Of a stretch of 64,000 bases of DNA, positions 8,766 to 17,954 are shown in pieces. Numbering within the stretch: the stretch's first letter is position 1; every line of letters begins with the position of its first letter. The notes beneath the pieces were generated by a model. That model searched no databases and had not been told where the DNA came from. It was given only the letters and a program-made list of their open reading frames with translations. The DNA is taken from contig NZ_MSCW01000007.1 in assembly GCF_001981305.1 (NCBI RefSeq), positions 1 to 64,000 of the forward strand. Direction: 5' to 3'. Origin of the DNA: Marinobacter lutaoensis (GTDB lineage: Bacteria; Pseudomonadota; Gammaproteobacteria; Pseudomonadales; Oleiphilaceae). A program made the translations under genes and the position numbers.

Positions 8766-9980
8766 CTAGAATCCGTCCACCGGGTAGCCCCGGGCATGCA
8801 GGTACTTGCGAACCGCGGGATAACCAAGCGGCTGGACCCGGTAGTCCTCCCCGGCCCCGGCCGGAGCCACCAGCTCCGCCCGCAGCAGCAGCGACAGCGC
8901 CACCCGCGCCTCAGGTTCGGCCAGGCCGGTGACCTGGGCAAGCCGGTCAAGCGGCAAGCCGTCGTGCAAGAGCAGCGCATGCAGAATGTGCCCGGCGCCG
9001 GGGCCGGCGGCCGTAGGGACCGCGGGCAGTTTCATCGGCTCCAGAGGGGCCACCCAGTACAGCCGGCCACCGCCGGACTCGTCCCGGAGCGGCCTCGCCG
9101 CGGCTTCGTCCTCCGGGTGTGAGCGCAGCCGTTGTCGCCAGAGGGCCAGGGCCACCCCGGGATTGCCCCGGGACAGTGCAGCCAGGTCCCGGGCAAAGCC
9201 ACTGTACTTGCGCTCCTGCCCGTCGTCAGGGGCCGGCAGCACGTACAGGCCATCGTGACTCATCCGTGCCGTGACCGTGCGACCGGAGGCTCCTCCGGCC
9301 AGGAATGCCAGCCACCGGGTCAGTCGTTCACCGGTCAGGGGCGCCGGCGTCACCGGGGCCAAGTGCAACTCGGGCAGGTAATGTGTCCAAAACGTCCAGC
9401 ACCAGCTGGAGCAACCCACCAAGCCGTCACCGGCCTGATCCAGGGCGACCCGGGACAGGAACTCGCGCACCAGCGCCAGACCGGACGGGTGCCGCAACCA
9501 GAAGTCCGCCAGCTCCGGCAACACCCAGTCACCATCCGTCAGCGCCTGACGGTCCCACCAACAGGCAGCGGCGGCCGGCGTCATCGACACCTCGTCCGGA
9601 GGCGTCAGCAGCCGTCGATCCAGGCAGGCCAACGCCTCCCGGACCCCTGAAAACGGCGGCGCCACCAGCACCGGGACCCGACGCGGGCGGCCGCCGCCCC
9701 GGGTCAGGCGCGCCAGCTGCCGCCCGACTGCGTCCGCCGTTGTGGCCGGATCCGGCGCCGGTGCGACCTCGGCCAGCGTGCGGGCCGACAGGGCCGGCAA
9801 GGCATCCAGGCTGCGGAATGTGGTGTCCTCCGGCGTAACCCCCGCGCGCAACTGCGCGAGAATGTCACGGAGGGCACTGCGCACCGTCCTGTGCACCGAG
9901 GTTTCCGGCAGCTGCCACTGCTCCAGAGGCACCAGCCCGCCCGGCATGGCCGGGTGTTCCGCATCCGTATCCGTTGTCAC
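8766..9980 (-). CDS. Uncharacterised protein, AAA/STAND-like architecture without a Walker A motif
   Basis: A 404-residue soluble protein that I cannot assign to a named family. From about residue 85, a hydrophobic strand VPVLVAPPF, then SGVREALACL, stands where a P-loop would be, but there is no GxxxxGK[ST]. VLPELADFWLRH may be a Walker-B-like segment. LSRGNPGVALALW (about residue 290) resembles the lid helices of AAA+/STAND ATPases, and the last 80 residues look like a winged helix (RLAQVTGLAEPEARVALSLLLRAELV). So it may be a catalytically dead ATPase relative. GTG at 9978-9980 is preferred for its GGGAG site; a TTG start at 9995 is possible. It is co-directional and 8 bp from mscS. Confidence 0.7.
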   Translation of the reverse strand: MTTDTDAEHPAMPGGLVPLEQWQLPETSVHRTVRSALRDILAQLRAGVTPEDTTFRSLDALPALSARTLAEVAPAPDPATTADAVGRQLARLTRGGGRPRRVPVLVAPPFSGVREALACLDRRLLTPPDEVSMTPAAAACWWDRQALTDGDWVLPELADFWLRHPSGLALVREFLSRVALDQAGDGLVGCSSWCWTFWTHYLPELHLAPVTPAPLTGERLTRWLAFLAGGASGRTVTARMSHDGLYVLPAPDDGQERKYSGFARDLAALSRGNPGVALALWRQRLRSHPEDEAAARPLRDESGGGRLYWVAPLEPMKLPAVPTAAGPGAGHILHALLLHDGLPLDRLAQVTGLAEPEARVALSLLLRAELVAPAGAGEDYRVQPLGYPAVRKYLHARGYPVDGF

Positions 9981-9999
9981 AGGGGCGTCTCCCAATACG

Positions 10000-10839
10000 C
10001 TATTCCGGCACTAGCCAATCCTGGGTGGCCGACAGCCAGGGACCTTCCGCGTCTTGAAGGTCCGCCATCATCGCGGCAAAACGCTGATCGAATGTCCAGG
10101 GTGGATTGACGACCAGCATGCCCGATCCCACCATGCCCCGGCCGGGGGCCTCGTGCAGCCTCACCTCGCTGCGCAGAACCTTGCGGACCGGGCCGTTCGC
10201 CAACGCACTCAGCAGGCCCTGTTCCAAACCGCTGGTGAGAATGGGATACCACACAAGATAGACGCCATGGCGGCACTTTTTCCACGCCCGGGCCAGGGTA
10301 TCCGCGACGTGGCGGTATTCGGTCTTGACCTCATAGGACGGATCGACCAGCACCGCCAGCCGGGGCTGGGCGGGGGGCAGCTGGGTCAGCAGTCCCTTGA
10401 GACCGTCCTGACACAGAACGCGGACACCCGAGGCGACCGCCCAGTCTTGCAGCTGCCGGCCTTCATTCGGATGCAGTTCAAACGCAGTGACGGTATCGAC
10501 CGGCCGGGCGAGTTCCGCCAGCCAGGCGGGCGAGCCCGGATACACCGTCAGGCTTCCCGGGGTCGGGTTGAGTTGCGTCAGCAGCGCCAGCATCGGCTGC
10601 CAGTCCGGAGAAGCCAGGCGGGCGCGCTGACGCCACAACCTCTGGATACCGTTGTCCGCTTCAGCAGTCTTGCGGGCCCGCATGTCCGTGAGATCGTAGC
10701 GGGCACTGCCGGCGTGGGTATCGAAGCAGGCAATGGCGGACGGCTTGGCCTGCATCATGGCGATGGCCAGGGTCAGGGCGGCGTGTTTGTGGACATCGGC
10801 GAAATTGCCGGCGTGAAATGCGTGCAGGTAACTCAGCAT
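10000..10839 (-). CDS. rlmJ: 23S rRNA (adenine(2030)-N6)-methyltransferase RlmJ
   Basis: A 279-residue SAM-dependent methyltransferase that methylates A2030 of 23S rRNA. It matches RlmJ/YhiR from its first residues (MLSYLHAFHAGNFADVHKH) and carries FDTHAGSARYDL for SAM binding and a DPSYE motif, the RlmJ form of the catalytic DPPY. The start codon is preceded by GGAGG at 6 bp, but that site is buried in a perfect 12-bp hairpin (separate entry), so translation is probably controlled. It heads a leftward run: rlmJ, ATPase-like protein, mscS, DMT exporter, GIY-YIG. Confidence 0.95.
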   Translation of the reverse strand: MLSYLHAFHAGNFADVHKHAALTLAIAMMQAKPSAIACFDTHAGSARYDLTDMRARKTAEADNGIQRLWRQRARLASPDWQPMLALLTQLNPTPGSLTVYPGSPAWLAELARPVDTVTAFELHPNEGRQLQDWAVASGVRVLCQDGLKGLLTQLPPAQPRLAVLVDPSYEVKTEYRHVADTLARAWKKCRHGVYLVWYPILTSGLEQGLLSALANGPVRKVLRSEVRLHEAPGRGMVGSGMLVVNPPWTFDQRFAAMMADLQDAEGPWLSATQDWLVPE

Positions 10840-10840
10840 G

Positions 10841-10868
10841 AATGGCCTCCGGTGATCCGGAGGCCATT
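10841..10868 (-). promoter_or_regulatory. Perfect hairpin enclosing the rlmJ ribosome-binding site
   Basis: Read on the minus strand, AATGGCCTCCGG, a 4-nt loop (ATCA) and CCGGAGGCCATT form a 12-bp perfect stem ending one base before the rlmJ ATG. The GGAGG Shine-Dalgarno, 6 nt from the ATG, is inside the 3' arm. No U-tract follows, so it is a poor terminator; occlusion of translation start is the simpler reading. It also lies 40 bp after the TonB receptor stop. Confidence 0.75.
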
Positions 10869-10908
10869 AAGCCCGAGAGGCCCCGCCCTTGCAAGCGGCG
10901 GCCGGAGC

Positions 10909-13434
10909 TCAGAAGTCCAGGCCCAGGGTCAGCCAGAGCTGGCGACCAGGCTCGATGCCGGAGTCGCCGTCCGACACCGTGTAGACCCGGTCGTTCAGCA
11001 GGTTTCGGACCTCGACGCCCGCCACAAGCTCGGTGTCGCCGATGGGATAGCGATGCTCGAGCGAGGCGTCGAACAGCAGGGTTGCCCGGCGGCGCTCGTC
11101 CTCGTACACCTCCAGGGATTCCCGCACCACCTCTCCGTTACCGGTGTCCACCAGCTCGCCGTCGACGGTTCGGCTGGTTTCGACAATGGCGTCGTAGCCC
11201 CCCCGGTAACGTCCACTGACGGTACCGCTCCAGGCCTCGGAGAAGCGATGGGACACCGCGACCTGAATCACCAGTGGGCGGTTGTAGTCCTCCCTCAGGG
11301 CTTCCAGTTCCCCGTACTTGATGCGCTTGCCCCGGTACCAGACGTACTCCGACGACGCCGTGGCATCGACCGGATCGTCGTAATCGGCGTTGCGGGTCTC
11401 GGTTTCCGACCAAGTGCCATGAATGTTCACCAGAGTCTGGCCATACACTCCGTTCCAGCCCAGGGAGATACCCCGGTAGTCGCTGCTGCCCTCGTTGTTC
11501 ATCAGGTAGTAGCGGTAACCGTCCGTCTGGGTTTCGGTGGTGGTCCGGGAAAATTCATCCCGGTTGTCCCGACGCACCAACTTCAGGGTCAGGGTACCGC
11601 CGAACAGCGCCTGGCTCAGGCCCAGGGCCACTTCGTCGCTGTAGGGCGTCTTGAGCCCGTCAAAGCGGTAGCGATAGTCGCCCTGGCCGGCGGCGCGCTC
11701 CCAGTCGGTGACGATGTTCTGCTCGGTGCTCCGGTACTCGGTGTAGTACGGCGCCCGGGCCTCCCGCAGCTTGTAGCTGAGCAAAGGGGCACCATAGTAG
11801 CGGTTCAGGCCCGCCATGAGCTGGGTACGACCGTCGCCGAAGACATCGAATCGAGCCCGGCTGCGCCAAGCCAGGTCATGATTGCGCAGGAAATCGTTGT
11901 AGTCATACCGCAACCCGAGGGTACCGGTGAGCCGGCGCCAGGTGACGGTGGTTTCGCCATACAGCCCGATCTCGTTCAGGGCCACGGTGACATCATCGGC
12001 CTGATAGACCCGGCGGCTGGAGAAGTACTGCTCCTCCTGAACACAGTCGGTGGTGTAACCCCGGCACTGGACGTCGGGGTTGATGACGGCGTCGTCGTAC
12101 ACATAGAGCGTGTCGTCCCGGCGGAACCAGGAGCGGCTGTGCCGGGCGTCGACGCCGGCCTCGTGGTGCAGGTCCACGTCGCCCCAGGCCACCGGCAGTG
12201 TCCGCAGGCTGTACCCCAGGCTGGTGGCGTCCTCGACCATATCCAGGTCGCCATAGCCCCCTTCCCGGCTCAGGCCGACATCCGCCTCCAGCCCCCACTG
12301 GCGGCTGCGGGTGTTCTCCCAGGGGAAGTACCCGTTGGGCGCCTCCCGGGAACTGTCGCTTCGGGTCCAGCCCAAGTCCAGACTCTGCTCCAGGTGGGCG
12401 CCCAGGTGCTCGTAACCGGCTTTCAAGCCATAGCCACCCCCAGACAGGGTGTAGTCGCTGTCGCGGACATTCTCGATGAAGCCCTCGCTTTCATAAGGCG
12501 CCCAGGTGGCGGTCAGGTCCAGGGTCCCGGCGCCACCCACGTCCGAGCTGAGCTTGAATAGCAGGTTCCGGTTGCGCTGAATCCGGTTGCGGGTCTGATC
12601 CAGTGTCAGCTCCGGCGTGCTGGCATAGGACTCGCTCAGACTGGCCAGCAGGCCGAGCCCATCCGCCAGCGGCGTGGCGTAGGTGGCGCTGGCCCGGTAG
12701 CGCTTGAAATCTGGCGAGTCCGGGGGCTCGGGAGGCTCGGTCTGGGTATCGGGATCCCAGTCGCGGGTAAGCACATGGAACCGGGTCCAGCCTGCGTGGG
12801 TGCCAGACACCCGGACACGGCCTTCCGGTTCGTCCCCGGCGCGCCGGGTGGTGGCGTCCACCACGCCGCCGGTAAAGCCGCCGTATGCCGCCGGCACGTT
12901 GGCGTCGTAGACGGCCAGCCGGTCGATCACACCCGCATCGAGAAACAGGGACTGTTCATGACCGGCAACCCCGTGAATCCCGGAGCCGTCGCCATCCGAG
13001 GCCGGATCCAGCCGGTTACTGTTGCTCAGCCCGTCCAGCACGAACTGGTTCTCGTAGAAACGGCCACCGGAAATCGAAACCGACTGGGGCCTGAGCTCGG
13101 TCAGGCCCTCGACACTTTCGCTGTCCTCACCGAACTGGAGACCCGGGACCAGCTTGAGCACGCCGTCCAGAGTACCGTCCGCCTGCCCAAATTGTTCCAC
13201 ATAGGTCTGATCGAACACCGTCTCGCCCGCGCCCGTGTCGTCCAGCCCACCGGGGTTCTGCACCGGCGCAGTAATCAGCAGGGTGGGCAGAGACACGGCA
13301 TCTTCCGGAGACGGGGTGGGCGTTTCCGCCGAGGCACCGCTGCTGGCCACCAGAACGGTGGCCAGTGTGGCTTTTCGGGGCCAGCGCCACGGTGCCGGGT
13401 GATGGCTGCGCTGGCGCCCCGCGACCGGCCTCAC
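10909..13434 (-). CDS. TonB-dependent outer-membrane receptor
   Basis: An 841-residue receptor: signal region, a TonB-box-like segment (LPTLLITAP), plug domain (about residues 60-190, with GVLKLVPGLQFG and FVLDGLSNSNRL) and a long beta-barrel rich in aromatic residues ending in Phe (TLGLDF), as outer-membrane proteins do. It should import a ligand using proton-motive force relayed by TonB. The ligand is unknown, but Fur-box-like sites at the head of the operon and its imelysin/diheme neighbours suggest iron or another metal. The start is GTG at 13432-13434, overlapping the stop of the upstream lipoprotein gene (GTGA), so expression is probably coupled. Confidence 0.9.
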   Translation of the reverse strand: MRPVAGRQRSHHPAPWRWPRKATLATVLVASSGASAETPTPSPEDAVSLPTLLITAPVQNPGGLDDTGAGETVFDQTYVEQFGQADGTLDGVLKLVPGLQFGEDSESVEGLTELRPQSVSISGGRFYENQFVLDGLSNSNRLDPASDGDGSGIHGVAGHEQSLFLDAGVIDRLAVYDANVPAAYGGFTGGVVDATTRRAGDEPEGRVRVSGTHAGWTRFHVLTRDWDPDTQTEPPEPPDSPDFKRYRASATYATPLADGLGLLASLSESYASTPELTLDQTRNRIQRNRNLLFKLSSDVGGAGTLDLTATWAPYESEGFIENVRDSDYTLSGGGYGLKAGYEHLGAHLEQSLDLGWTRSDSSREAPNGYFPWENTRSRQWGLEADVGLSREGGYGDLDMVEDATSLGYSLRTLPVAWGDVDLHHEAGVDARHSRSWFRRDDTLYVYDDAVINPDVQCRGYTTDCVQEEQYFSSRRVYQADDVTVALNEIGLYGETTVTWRRLTGTLGLRYDYNDFLRNHDLAWRSRARFDVFGDGRTQLMAGLNRYYGAPLLSYKLREARAPYYTEYRSTEQNIVTDWERAAGQGDYRYRFDGLKTPYSDEVALGLSQALFGGTLTLKLVRRDNRDEFSRTTTETQTDGYRYYLMNNEGSSDYRGISLGWNGVYGQTLVNIHGTWSETETRNADYDDPVDATASSEYVWYRGKRIKYGELEALREDYNRPLVIQVAVSHRFSEAWSGTVSGRYRGGYDAIVETSRTVDGELVDTGNGEVVRESLEVYEDERRRATLLFDASLEHRYPIGDTELVAGVEVRNLLNDRVYTVSDGDSGIEPGRQLWLTLGLDF

Positions 13435-16400
13435 AGATCACAGGAGGCACAGTAGGGTGTCGCGTCCGTTGCGTCGGGGATACCGTCTCCATCGATATCC
13501 GCATCCAGGGCCAGACCGAACTCGGTGCGTTGCTGTTCGGTGCTGTCCGGGCTGTAGAAGTCGGGCCGGCCATCGCCGTCGTAGTCGAACCGAGCCACTG
13601 TGGTCGACGGATAGTCGTCGGCCGCGACCCAGGCCTCCGCCACCCGGGCCAGACGGGCATTGCGACTGGTGGCGAGCTCAACCTCCCGGGCCAGGACTTC
13701 GGCCTCGCTACCGTAACCGGCGTAGGTCAGCCAGTACACCAAATCCTGGCGGTAGGTTTCCTGGTCTTCCGGATCGTTGAGCGCGGCAATCAGTGGCAGC
13801 AATCCGGAGGCACCGTCCTCACCGACCAGCACCCGACGCAGCAGGGCCTTCGCCTCGCTGGCAGCCGCCGCAGCGGTCTCCGGGGCCTCCGGGCCAATCG
13901 CCGTGCGCAGGAATTCAATCAGGGACTGATACTCGTCCACCCGTCCGGTGTTACCGGAACCGCCCAGGACATCGTGGATGGCGTCATCCAGGGTCTCCTG
14001 GTTGTCCGTCACGGTCGCGGCGGACAGGCTCGCCTGCACCGATGCCGCCATTGAGGCCAACGCCAGGTCATAGCTGGCGTTACTCGCCCGGAACAGGGCC
14101 ATATCGGCGTACTGGCTGGCACGGGTTCCGGAATCCCCCAGCTGATCGATCAGGCTTTCCCAGCGGTCAAGATAGGTCTGGCTGGTTTCGAACGCACCGA
14201 TAAAGTAGTAGCCACCGGCCAGTTGCCCCCAAGCTTTCGCCTGTTCTTCCGTTGACCATTGCGACATGCGGGACTCGCCCAGCGCGGCGCAGGCATCCAT
14301 GCGGGTTCTGGCCAGATCCGTCCGCTCCAGCCAGTGATACAGGATCGCCACCTTGCGGCACCCCTGGCCCAGGTAATTGCCGGGGGTGGTTTCGGCTGCG
14401 GCGAACGCGGCGGATGTGGCGATGTCGAATGCCGCATCGGCCACAGCCAGCGCCGCTTCGGGCTGACCGTCGTCCCACAGCAAGCGGGCCAGGTAGCGTT
14501 TACCGCTCTGCGTTGAACCCTCGCCGGTGAAGGTCAGCAGCTCCACTTGTTCGGCCAGGTCATCGGTGGACGCCACCACGGTGTCGATCGCCGCCTCGAC
14601 CTCACCGGCATTGGCCAGGTCCCGGGCCTCATACACCGCCAGTGCCGCCAGGGCATCGGCCTCGTAGTGTTTGTCATGGGCCTGGTCGTAGGCACGGACA
14701 TCTCCGGCCACCAGGGCCTTAAACTCATCCGTCAGCCCCAGGGCGCCGTAGATGCCGGCAAAGTTATCCGCATAGGTCGCCACCGCCGCCTGGTTGCAGG
14801 CCACGTCAAACAACGCCTCGTATTCTTCCAGTACCGCCCGTGCCCGATCCGGCAGCGCCAACTGCAGATAATCTTCGCCAACGCTCGCCAGCTGCATCGT
14901 TTTGAGTGCGTAACACTTGTCCTCGGAATCCCGCTTGCCCATGCCGGACACCACGTCGTGGAAGAAGGTCACGCTGCTCAGGGCCGCGTCGAAGGCGTCA
15001 CCGGCCAGCCCCTGCGCCACCGCTTCGGTGACCAGATCCTCGGCATTGCTGCCGGCCGCAACCGCCAGGCGGCCATAGGCGGTGGTGTACGGCTGGCCCG
15101 CCATGGCATCGAAATAGGTATTCAGAGGCGCCAGCGCCTGATCCGCCTGTTCCGGGAAGCCGGCGTCACGAAGGGCCCGGCTCAATGACTGATAAAACAG
15201 ACCGTCGTCGGCGCTGATCACCGGTACGCCGGAGCCATCCTCGGTGGTGGCCAGGTAGGCGTCGTACAGACTCAGGGCCTTCTGCCAGCTGGCCTGGGCC
15301 CCGTCGAGGTCGCCGAAGCTGGCCTGGGCCAAACCAATCCCCTTGTACGCTTGGGCTTTCCAGGTTTTTTGGAAAATCGAGGAGGCCACCGTCAGCATGG
15401 CCGATTCCACTAGGCCGGCTTCCGCCTGGCCGATCGCCACCGAGGCATAGATCGGGTCCAGCACCTGGTCATCGATCACCCCATCGAACAGGCGCGCCGC
15501 CTGATAGTACGGCGACTGGTCGGAACGCATGAAGTAGTTCAGCCGGGCCTCGTTGTCATCACCCAGAAGTTCCTCCTGAGCCAGAGGCAAGGCCGTTTCC
15601 AGCACATCGCTGTCGGCCAGCAGGGGCAGAAGGTTGTCCGGGTCCAGCGGTTGCGGCACCTCGAAGGTATCCGCCGACAGCACTTCGGCGGTCAGACCGT
15701 GGGCCACCACCAGGTAGCGGGCCATGTTGACCAGCGCGGCGCTGTCCGCGGGCACGCCCGCACCACCCAGAGCGGCCAGTATGGCCTCCGCCAGATCCGA
15801 CAGACGTTGTTCTTCGGTCTCGTTCGCCGGCACGAAACCAAGCGACTGCTCCAGATAGGCGGCCAGCCCCTGACGCACCTGGATGCGGTTCATGGCCAGC
15901 ACCAGGGCCTCGGCATCCGCCGGCGGAGTGGCCAAGCCATCCAGGGCCTGAATACGCTGTGCCGCCCTCAGCAAGGAGGCCTCGACTTCATCGGGGATCT
16001 CCGGGTCGCCCGCCAAACGCGCCGCGGCAGCGGCAAAATCTCCGGACACCATCAGCAGCTGTTCCAGCAGGTCCTGTACCGGCGCCTCCACCCCTTTCAG
16101 GGCCACCAGCAGATCCGTGGTCAGCAAGCTGGCGCGCTGCGCCGCCAACGACCCGGCGGGGTCGGCCAGCAGTTCCGGCTCGGACAGCCCCAGCAACTGG
16201 GCCAGACCGGCGATGGTGCCGTTGGCGTCCTGATACGCCAGAGCCAGCGTGGACAGTGGCGACACCACGGTGTCCGTGCCCGTCCCCGCGTAGGGTGCGG
16301 CCAGGGTCAGACTGCCGAGGTCCTGTCCGGTGGCGGTGTCGCGCCCGCCCACGGCGATCACCCGCAGCCCTTCATCCACGGCGGCCGCGTCCAGCGTGAA

Positions 16401-16661
16401 ACTGAACCGGCCGTCGTCGCCGGTCTGCACGATCCGGGTCAGGGCCTGACCGTCGGCATCCTCCAAGTGAACCGCCGCCCCGGAAATCTCCGGATCGGTG
16501 ACCTTGCCGGTGATGCTTACCGAGCCGTCGTCACGGCTGTCACCGTCGCCGCCACCACCGGAACCGCCGCCGCAGGCGGTCATCAACGATACGGTGATCA
16601 GCATCACCGATACTTTCAATGCTGCCAGTAGGTCCGGCAGCCCTCGCCATGTGTTTGTCAT
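13431..16661 (-). CDS. Large lipoprotein with helical repeats and C-terminal calcium-binding repeats
   Basis: A 1,076-residue protein I cannot place in a named family. The leader ends in lipobox LMTAC (Cys30), then a flexible Gly/Asp linker and a carboxypeptidase-like beta domain (SITGKVTDPEISGAAVHL). Most of the length (about 180-1000) is Ala/Leu-rich and helical with TPR-like units (for example FGDLDGAQASWQKALSLYDAY). The C-terminus has thrombospondin type-3-like calcium loops, DYDGDGRPD and DIDGDGIPD, and ends in a CASC motif. The ATG at 16659-16661 is used; an upstream extension to 16724 runs through the promoter region. Translational overlap with the TonB receptor suggests a surface or periplasmic partner of it. 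Confidence 0.8.
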   Translation of the reverse strand: MTNTWRGLPDLLAALKVSVMLITVSLMTACGGGSGGGGDGDSRDDGSVSITGKVTDPEISGAAVHLEDADGQALTRIVQTGDDGRFSFTLDAAAVDEGLRVIAVGGRDTATGQDLGSLTLAAPYAGTGTDTVVSPLSTLALAYQDANGTIAGLAQLLGLSEPELLADPAGSLAAQRASLLTTDLLVALKGVEAPVQDLLEQLLMVSGDFAAAAARLAGDPEIPDEVEASLLRAAQRIQALDGLATPPADAEALVLAMNRIQVRQGLAAYLEQSLGFVPANETEEQRLSDLAEAILAALGGAGVPADSAALVNMARYLVVAHGLTAEVLSADTFEVPQPLDPDNLLPLLADSDVLETALPLAQEELLGDDNEARLNYFMRSDQSPYYQAARLFDGVIDDQVLDPIYASVAIGQAEAGLVESAMLTVASSIFQKTWKAQAYKGIGLAQASFGDLDGAQASWQKALSLYDAYLATTEDGSGVPVISADDGLFYQSLSRALRDAGFPEQADQALAPLNTYFDAMAGQPYTTAYGRLAVAAGSNAEDLVTEAVAQGLAGDAFDAALSSVTFFHDVVSGMGKRDSEDKCYALKTMQLASVGEDYLQLALPDRARAVLEEYEALFDVACNQAAVATYADNFAGIYGALGLTDEFKALVAGDVRAYDQAHDKHYEADALAALAVYEARDLANAGEVEAAIDTVVASTDDLAEQVELLTFTGEGSTQSGKRYLARLLWDDGQPEAALAVADAAFDIATSAAFAAAETTPGNYLGQGCRKVAILYHWLERTDLARTRMDACAALGESRMSQWSTEEQAKAWGQLAGGYYFIGAFETSQTYLDRWESLIDQLGDSGTRASQYADMALFRASNASYDLALASMAASVQASLSAATVTDNQETLDDAIHDVLGGSGNTGRVDEYQSLIEFLRTAIGPEAPETAAAAASEAKALLRRVLVGEDGASGLLPLIAALNDPEDQETYRQDLVYWLTYAGYGSEAEVLAREVELATSRNARLARVAEAWVAADDYPSTTVARFDYDGDGRPDFYSPDSTEQQRTEFGLALDADIDGDGIPDATDATPYCASCDL

Positions 16662-16700
16662 GCTCGCACCCCGCGATGAAAATTTCACAACGCCAAAACG

Positions 16701-16719
16701 AATGCGAATTATCCTCATT
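16701..16719. promoter_or_regulatory. Candidate Fur box in the divergent promoter region
   Basis: AATGCGAAT-T-ATCCTCATT fits the 9-1-9 Fur palindrome (AATGAGAAT-N-ATTCTCATT) in 16 of 18 arm positions. It lies between the lipoprotein/TonB operon and the diheme peroxidase gene. A second AT-rich related stretch (TGCAAATCATTCATATTC) follows at 16731-16748. Confidence 0.7.
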
Positions 16720-16781
16720 TGCATACATATTGCAAATCATTCATATTCATAAACCCCTCAGGAATATCACCCGACATCCGC

Positions 16782-17954
16782 ATGATCAGACTGACGCTCA
16801 TCGCCGCCCTGGCCGCAGGCCTGGCGGCTCCGACCCAAGCCGTGCCGGCGACCACCGGCACGCCGGGCCCATTGGCGGAGAACGAAACCTGCGAGGCCTC
16901 CCCCGCCGCGCTCCGGGCGTGCTATCAGCAGCCCCCGGCACACTGGCCGCCCCCAACCCTGGCTGCCGGCATCGATCACTGGCAGGAGCTGGGGCCACTG
17001 CCACCGGTGACGCCGCCCGCCAACGCGGCCGAGGAGTCGCGACGGGCGCTGGGGCGCCGTCTGTTTTTCGACCCGATCCTGTCCCGTTCGGGCCAGATTG
17101 CCTGTGCCTCCTGCCACCATCCGGATCAGCGCTTCGCCGATGGCCGACGCACGTCCAGTGGACATGACCTGAAGACCGGACATCGCAACAGTCCGAGCCT
17201 GCTGAATACCGGGCTGCATCGGGTCTGGTTCTGGGACGGCCGGGCGGGCTCCCTGGCGGCACAGGCCATGGAGCCCATGCTCAATCCGGTCGAGATGGCG
17301 GCAAGCCGGGAAGGGATCGAGCACAGGCTGAATCAAGACGAGGACTACCGGAAGGCATTTGCGGAAGCGTTCGGGGAGAGCCCCATTACTCTGGAGCAGG
17401 TGGCGGAGGCTCTGGCGAGCTGGCAGGCCACGCTGCGGTCGCGATCATCGCCCTTCGACCGCTTCTTGAAGGGCGATCATCGGGCTCTCAGCGATCAGGC
17501 CATCCTCGGCCTGCACCTGTTTCGGACCAAGGCGCGCTGCATCAACTGCCACATGGGACCGCTGCTGTCAGACGACCGTTTCCACAACCTCGGCCTGACC
17601 TACTACGGCGGCAAATACGAAGACCTGGGGCGTTACCAGGTCACCCGGAACCCGGACGATGTCGGCCGTTTCCGAACCCCCTCCCTGCGGGAGGTGGCGG
17701 CGACCGCACCGTACATGCACAACGGCCTGTTTCCGCACCTTCGAGGTGTCCTGGCCCTCTACAACGGCGGCGGCCCCAGGCCCACGCCCAAGGCGCACCA
17801 GGCGGACGATCCGTTATTCCCGAAAACCTCGCCGATCCTGCAACCGCTGGGACTGACCCAGCGGGAGCTGGATGCCCTGGAGAGTTTTCTCCGGAGCCTG
17901 ACCTCCGGTACCGGGGAACGGCGGGCCGTCGTTACCCAGAGCGCCGGGCCGTAG
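16782..17954 (+). CDS. Diheme cytochrome c peroxidase / MauG-family protein
   Basis: A 390-residue periplasmic c-type cytochrome. A signal peptide (MIRLTLIAALAAGLAAPTQA) precedes the CCP_MauG domain. Two haem motifs are visible: CASCH (residues 108-112) and CINCH (253-257), with a conserved LRRRLFFDPILS-type segment (GRRLFFDPILS) before the first and TAPYMHNG near the end. Family members reduce peroxide or oxidise a protein partner through high-valent haem. Here the setting, divergent from a TonB receptor behind a Fur-like site, suggests a role in periplasmic metal handling; this is inference. The ATG at 16782 gives a good leader although the ribosome-binding site is weak. Confidence 0.92.
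   Translation: MIRLTLIAALAAGLAAPTQAVPATTGTPGPLAENETCEASPAALRACYQQPPAHWPPPTLAAGIDHWQELGPLPPVTPPANAAEESRRALGRRLFFDPILSRSGQIACASCHHPDQRFADGRRTSSGHDLKTGHRNSPSLLNTGLHRVWFWDGRAGSLAAQAMEPMLNPVEMAASREGIEHRLNQDEDYRKAFAEAFGESPITLEQVAEALASWQATLRSRSSPFDRFLKGDHRALSDQAILGLHLFRTKARCINCHMGPLLSDDRFHNLGLTYYGGKYEDLGRYQVTRNPDDVGRFRTPSLREVAATAPYMHNGLFPHLRGVLALYNGGGPRPTPKAHQADDPLFPKTSPILQPLGLTQRELDALESFLRSLTSGTGERRAVVTQSAGP

Noticed and set aside
10054..12561. 835-residue open frame on the plus strand
   Set aside because: Fully opposite to the TonB receptor gene, no family features, and typical of high-GC antisense open frames.
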